NCBI GenBank assembly: GCA_026122225.1
Contig: JANEZZ010002680.1
Coordinates: 124,001 to 188,000 of the forward strand
DNA length: 64,000 nt
From: Heloderma charlesbogerti
Lineage: Eukaryota > Chordata > Lepidosauria > Squamata > Helodermatidae
Reading direction: 5' to 3'
The translations under genes and the position numbers were made by a program. The notes below the pieces were generated by a model, which did no database searches, was not told the origin of the DNA, and saw only the letters and a list, made by a program, of their open reading frames with translations. The first letter of the stretch is position 1; the number at the start of each line of letters is the position of its first letter. Shown in pieces: positions 61,201 through 64,000 of this stretch.

Positions 61201-61740
61201 ATGAATACACGCTGGCAACACCCCTTTTCAGCCATTCTAGCAGGGCCTAGCAACTGTGGGAAAAGCGTTTTCATCAAAAATATGCTGGACAATGCTCACA
61301 GTGTGTTCTCGGTTGTACCTGAAAATATTGTGTGGTGTTATGGTTGTTGGCAGCCTCTGTACAAAGATCTGCTATGTAAATACCCATTTATTCAGTTTGT
61401 GGAGGGTTGATGATAATGATTTGTTACCCCTCAATAAAGTAAATTTTTTGGTGATAGACGACCTGATGTTGTCGGCGTCTGAGAGCTGTGTAGTCGAAAA
61501 GGCCTTTACTCAGTATGTACACCACAGGAACTTGAGTATTTTTTTCATCATGCAGAATATTTTCTGCAAGGGAAAAAGCAACCGCACCATCAGCCTAAAT
61601 GCAAAATATATGGTGCTGTTCAAAAACCCCAGGGATAAATTACAAATTGCGATTTTAGCTCATCAAATGTACCCGCAAAACAGTCAATTCTTCATGGAGG
61701 CCTTTGCAGATTCTACAATCAAACCTTATGGCTATTTGCA
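61201..61740 (+). pseudogene. Packaging-type ATPase of the virus-like element, frameshifted and 3-truncated
   Basis: FtsK/HerA-type genome-packaging ATPase of Maverick/adintovirus elements. ATG at 61201, 2 nt after the PolB stop. Walker A is GPSNCGKS (residues 15-22). The first frame ends at 61410 after KYPFIQFVEG. The rest is one frame away (LPLNKVNFLVIDDLML with a Walker B IDD, then SIFFIMQNIF and YMVLFKNPRDKLQIAILAHQ). It reaches KPYGYL at about 61737, then runs into hAT MITE sequence, so the C-terminus is missing. The frame break lies at about 61400-61415. Confidence 0.85.
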
Positions 61741-61741
61741 T

Positions 61742-62164
61742 TGCCCTTATTTTCGCCGTAGTCTACGTAAATCTTTACGTAGACTACAGCGACCAAATAA
61801 GGAACGCGAATGGCGGCTCCCTATGGGGGCCGCCATTAGCCGTACGTGCTTTTTTTTTAAAAGTCACCTGTGATAGGCTACGTGACAATTAACGTAGCCT
61901 ATCACGGCTGACTTTGCAGATCTAGCCGTGATAGGCTACGTAAAATGTTACGTAGCCTATCATGGGGCGTTTTTTTTTTTTTTACTTTTCTGTTGAAGTT
62001 CGCGGCTGGGGAGACGGGGCGCTTCTCCCTGGCCTGAATTTCGACCGGGGGCAAGGCGGGAAGACACCCCCTGCTCGCATGAACTTCAGGGAGAGAAGCG
62101 AAGCGCCTCCCCACCACCACGAAAAAAGCTGCGGGACAAGGTAAGTCCCTTTCGTACATCCCTA
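61742..62164. mobile_element. hAT-type hairpin MITE, copy 7 (right end only)
   Basis: Right terminus CGTACATCCCTA at 62164; no TAGGGATG start on the left. Hairpins at about 61753-61789 (GTAGTCTACGTAAA / TTTACGTAGACTAC, a variant with matching changes in both arms), 61869-61905 and 61927-61963. The left side abuts the cut-off ATPase gene. Confidence 0.8.
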
Positions 62165-62541
62165 CTTTACAGCATCGTATTTTCTTTTCACCACCAGACA
62201 CATCCACAGCTGAGTGTCCTTTCGGCTTTGGCCCAGCCGCTTCACTCTTTCTGGTGCTACTTGGAAATACCCTCTGCTCTTCCCCAGTAGTATATTGGAC
62301 ACCTTCCGACCTGAGTGGCTCATCTTTCGGTGTCATATCTTTTAGCCTTGTGATACGTTCCATGGGGTTTTCTTGGCAAGGATACTGGAGTGGGTTGCCA
62401 TTTCCTTCTCCAGTGGACCACATTTTGTCAGAACTCTCTGCCATGACCTGTCCGTCTTGGGTGGCCCTGCACAGCATAGCTTATGGCTTCACTGAGTTAC
62501 GCAAGCTCCTTCGCCACAACAAGGCAGTGATCCATGAAGGG
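62165..62541 (-). mobile_element. Bov-B LINE, copy 4, 5-prime fragment
   Basis: The minus strand encodes the Bov-B leader (MLCRATQDGQVMAESSDKMW, NPMERITRLKDMTPKDEPLR) to about 62165, where a MITE end cuts it. It corresponds to 40905-41280 of copy 2. The 5-prime end abuts virus-element DNA at about 62541. Confidence 0.9.
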
Positions 62542-62610
62542 GGGTGGGTTTCTTGGACCATTACTAAGTTTTGCAGTCCCCCTGCTCACCGGGTTTTTAG
62601 CCAATCAGTA

Positions 62611-63296
62611 ATGGAGTATGCTGAAAAGATGTATTTGGTCCCTAGCCACCAGCTGGAAAAATTAAAGGGTCCACCTCCTAAGGAGGAAAACATCAGAACT
62701 GCAGCAATCAGCTCACTAGATACTGAGATGCAGGGAATTCTCCACAGGAGTGACTTAACAGAACATGAAAAAGTTAAACGTCTTCTTTGCTTCAAAAATA
62801 TCTGACCCATGTAAGACAGAGGGAGGCGGAGAAAGAAAACCTAAACTTGTTTCTACCTCAGCCACAACAAGCCTCTGTGGAAGCGTCAGTAATCTCTGAC
62901 AATGTCTTTCAAGAAGTACTGGACAGTCTTCCTGCTAGATATAAGAACAATGAAAGCTATTAATCAAAATGCAGCAAAACAGAGATGTTTCTTCGTGGGA
63001 TGAGAAAGGAGCCTTTGTGTACAAGGGGGTGGCTGTACCTGGTTCCAATATTCTGGATTTGGTGAAGGGGATCACACAGACCCTGAAAAACCAAGCATAC
63101 CCCAAAAGGATGGGATGTTTTTATGAGTGCTCTGGCTGAACTAAATGTCCCAGCATCTGTAGTGGGTAATCCTACCCATAGAGAAACCTTGGACTACCTA
63201 AAGAACCCCAAAGGCACGACGCCAATGTTGTTGCACACCTCTACAAGTGCTAAAAAACAAAAGCGTTCTGATGCTCCTACCTGGTTCAGCTTATGA
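62611..63296 (+). pseudogene. Conserved Maverick-type element protein, multiply frameshifted
   Basis: ATG at 62611 begins MEYAEKMYLVPSHQLEKLK, with ILHRSDLTEHEKVKRLL following, in frame to a stop at about 62804. Further coding pieces in other frames are NVFQEVLDSLPARYKNN (to about 62962), VSSWDEKGAFVYKGVAV with GSNILDLVKG (about 62985-63110) and WDVFMSALAELNVPASVVG to the stop at 63294-63296 (about 63110-63296). At least three frameshifts. I recognise the pattern (MYLVP start, WxExG then LDLV, Trp-F-x-ALAxLNVP near the end) as that of a protein common in Maverick-like elements. Its function is unknown to me. AATAAA follows at 63334-63339. Confidence 0.65.
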
Positions 63297-63333
63297 AGTT
63301 ACCTTTTGCAGTTTTTGTTTTATCAGGACTAAA

Positions 63334-63339
63334 AATAAA
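63334..63339 (+). terminator. Polyadenylation signal, plus-strand element gene
   Basis: AATAAA 38 bp after the stop of the preceding gene. It faces the minus-strand signals at 63465-63470 and 63769-63774, as expected for two convergent transcription units. Confidence 0.5.
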
Positions 63340-63464
63340 TTAGTATTTATATAAAAAAACTTACTTAAAGTAATCTGTGCTGTGCCTGTCTACTTTAAGG
63401 GTAAATACTTAGAAAACATACAGACAAGACATTCTTTGTTTTAAAAAAACCCAATAGAGGATGC

Positions 63465-63470
63465 TTTATT
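63465..63470 (-). terminator. Polyadenylation signal, minus-strand protease
   Basis: AATAAA on the minus strand (TTTATT on plus) about 107 bp past the protease stop. A duplicate is at 63769-63774, inside the coding frame as it now stands. Confidence 0.5.
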
Positions 63471-63511
63471 GGGAAATGCGGCTATGAAAATCACGGTATG
63501 ATCTACAGCAT

Positions 63512-63635
63512 TGGGCAGGTTGGAACTTGTCTAAGGCATGCCTGGGCAAGTTGGAACTTGTGTAAGGCATGCCTGGTCAGGTTGGAACTTGTCTAAGGCA
63601 TGCCTGGGCAAGTTGGAACTTGTCTAAGGCATGCC
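63512..63635. repeat. Four tandem 31-bp units
   Basis: Units of TGGGCAAGTTGGAACTTGTC... ending in AAGGCATGCC start at 63512, 63543, 63574 and 63605. Only one diverged unit exists in the sister duplicate (about 63814-63844). Confidence 0.92.
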
Positions 63636-63999
63636 TGGGCATGTTCTTGTTTTTTACAAAATGATCCACCATTTGATTCTTTCTTTCTAAACTGTGAGAA
63701 TAGGGTAAATAGTTAGAAAACATACAGACAAGACATTCTTTGTTTTTAAAAAAAACAATAGAGGTTGCTTTATTGGGAAATATGGCTATGAAATCACAGC
63801 ATGATCTACAGCATTGGGCAGGTTGGAACATGTCTAAGACGTGCCTGGACATATTCTTGTTTTTCACAAAATGTTCCACCATTTGATCATTTCTTTCTAA
63901 ATTGTGAGAATACAATTCTTGAATCTGTTTAAATGTTAGGCCTTTACAACGCTGCTGCAGGAAAAATACACAATGGTAGCCACAAACCACGGACTCATC
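63577..63999 (-). CDS. Adenain-like cysteine protease (C-terminal part, cut by window edge)
   Basis: Viral maturation protease type. The last bases of the window on the minus strand read DESVVCGYHCVFFLQQRCKG; Cys-Gly after small residues matches the nucleophile segment of adenovirus and Maverick proteases. It continues with LTFKQIQELYSHNLERNDQM. The frame then runs through a duplicated tail: YSHNLERNDQMVEHFVKNKN and later YSHSLERKNQMVDHFVKNKN, ending at 63577. An AATAAA lies between the two tails, so the original stop was probably near 63800 and the present C-terminus comes from a later tandem duplication. The catalytic His and the start are outside the window. Confidence 0.7.
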   Translation of the reverse strand, partial: DESVVCGYHCVFFLQQRCKGLTFKQIQELYSHNLERNDQMVEHFVKNKNMSRHVLDMFQPAQCCRSCCDFIAIFPNKATSIVFFKNKECLVCMFSNYLPYSHSLERKNQMVDHFVKNKNMPRHALDKFQLAQACLRQVPT

Positions 64000-64000
64000 G

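Larger units (their letters stand above)
63400..63913. repeat. Tandem duplication of the protease 3-prime end
   Basis: 63402-63702 and 63703-63913 both begin GTAAATA(C/G)TTAGAAAACATACAGACAAG and contain CTTTATTGGGAAAT, GATCTACAGCATTGGGCAGG and CCACCATTTGAT. The first copy is longer because of the 31-bp expansion. Confidence 0.85.
51866..64000. mobile_element. Decayed Maverick/Polinton (adintovirus-like) integrated dsDNA virus element
   Basis: Several hallmark genes occur together: protein-primed type B DNA polymerase, packaging-type ATPase, a conserved element protein and an adenain-like protease, with a Bcl-2 homologue and spliced leader exons. Endogenous Maverick/adintovirus elements are known from vertebrates and some carry Bcl-2 homologues. 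This copy has multiple frameshifts, two hAT MITE insertions or fragments and a Bov-B fragment. Left terminal repeat, integrase and double-jelly-roll capsid genes are not seen; the right end is beyond the window. The left limit is uncertain. Confidence 0.85.

Noticed and set aside
63512..63635. Four 31-bp repeats as a possible CRISPR array
   Set aside because: The units are directly adjacent with no spacers; this is a simple tandem expansion in a duplicated viral gene end.

Overview
The window is eukaryotic, almost certainly from a squamate reptile (lizard or snake). It has exon-intron genes with GT/AG junctions, near-complete Bov-B (RTE) LINEs, CR1/L2-clade LINE remnants, an L1 piece and many short palindromic DNA transposons. 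No bacterial-type operons, CRISPR arrays, tRNAs or rRNAs were seen.

Region 1 (1 to about 50 kb) is a tandem pair of cytosolic sulfotransferase genes on the minus strand, closest in my judgement to the amine sulfotransferase (SULT3A-like) group. Gene A has its first two coding exons here (4775-4916 and 333-541) and runs off the left edge. Gene B has all six coding exons (35745 down to 15051), with the canonical exon sizes of the family and all PAPS-binding motifs. Its second exon lacks 10 nt that gene A has, which throws the catalytic-histidine segment out of frame. Introns and upstream DNA of the two genes match in many blocks (for example 3.9-5.0 kb with 34.5-35.8 kb, and 10.3-14.5 kb with 43-49.7 kb). 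They are therefore a segmental tandem duplication, later inflated by different insertions.

Region 2 is the set of insertions in that duplication. There are two nearly full-length Bov-B LINEs in opposite orientation (18112-21328 plus, 38060-41280 minus), a Bov-B 3-prime fragment with a perfect 11-bp target duplication, an L1 piece with a 38-bp target duplication, CR1/L2 fragments, and a 3.2-kb element made of tandem units in inverted orientation. A distinctive hAT-type MITE family (termini TAGGGATG...CATCCCTA, 8-bp target duplications) occurs seven times. It carries strings of near-perfect hairpins.

Region 3 (about 51.9 kb to the right edge) is the most unusual part: a decayed integrated Maverick/Polinton (adintovirus-like) dsDNA virus element. 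It holds a Cys-rich ORF, a block of direct repeats, a minus-strand Bcl-2-family gene with an intron at the position used by cellular Bcl-2 genes, and a plus-strand gene with three small leader exons running into a protein-primed type B DNA polymerase. A packaging-type ATPase, a conserved element protein and a minus-strand adenain-like cysteine protease (cut by the window edge) follow. The polymerase, ATPase, Bcl-2 and conserved protein carry frameshifts. Two hAT MITEs and a Bov-B fragment have landed inside, so the copy is a fossil. Integrase and capsid genes are not in the window and may lie to the right or be lost.
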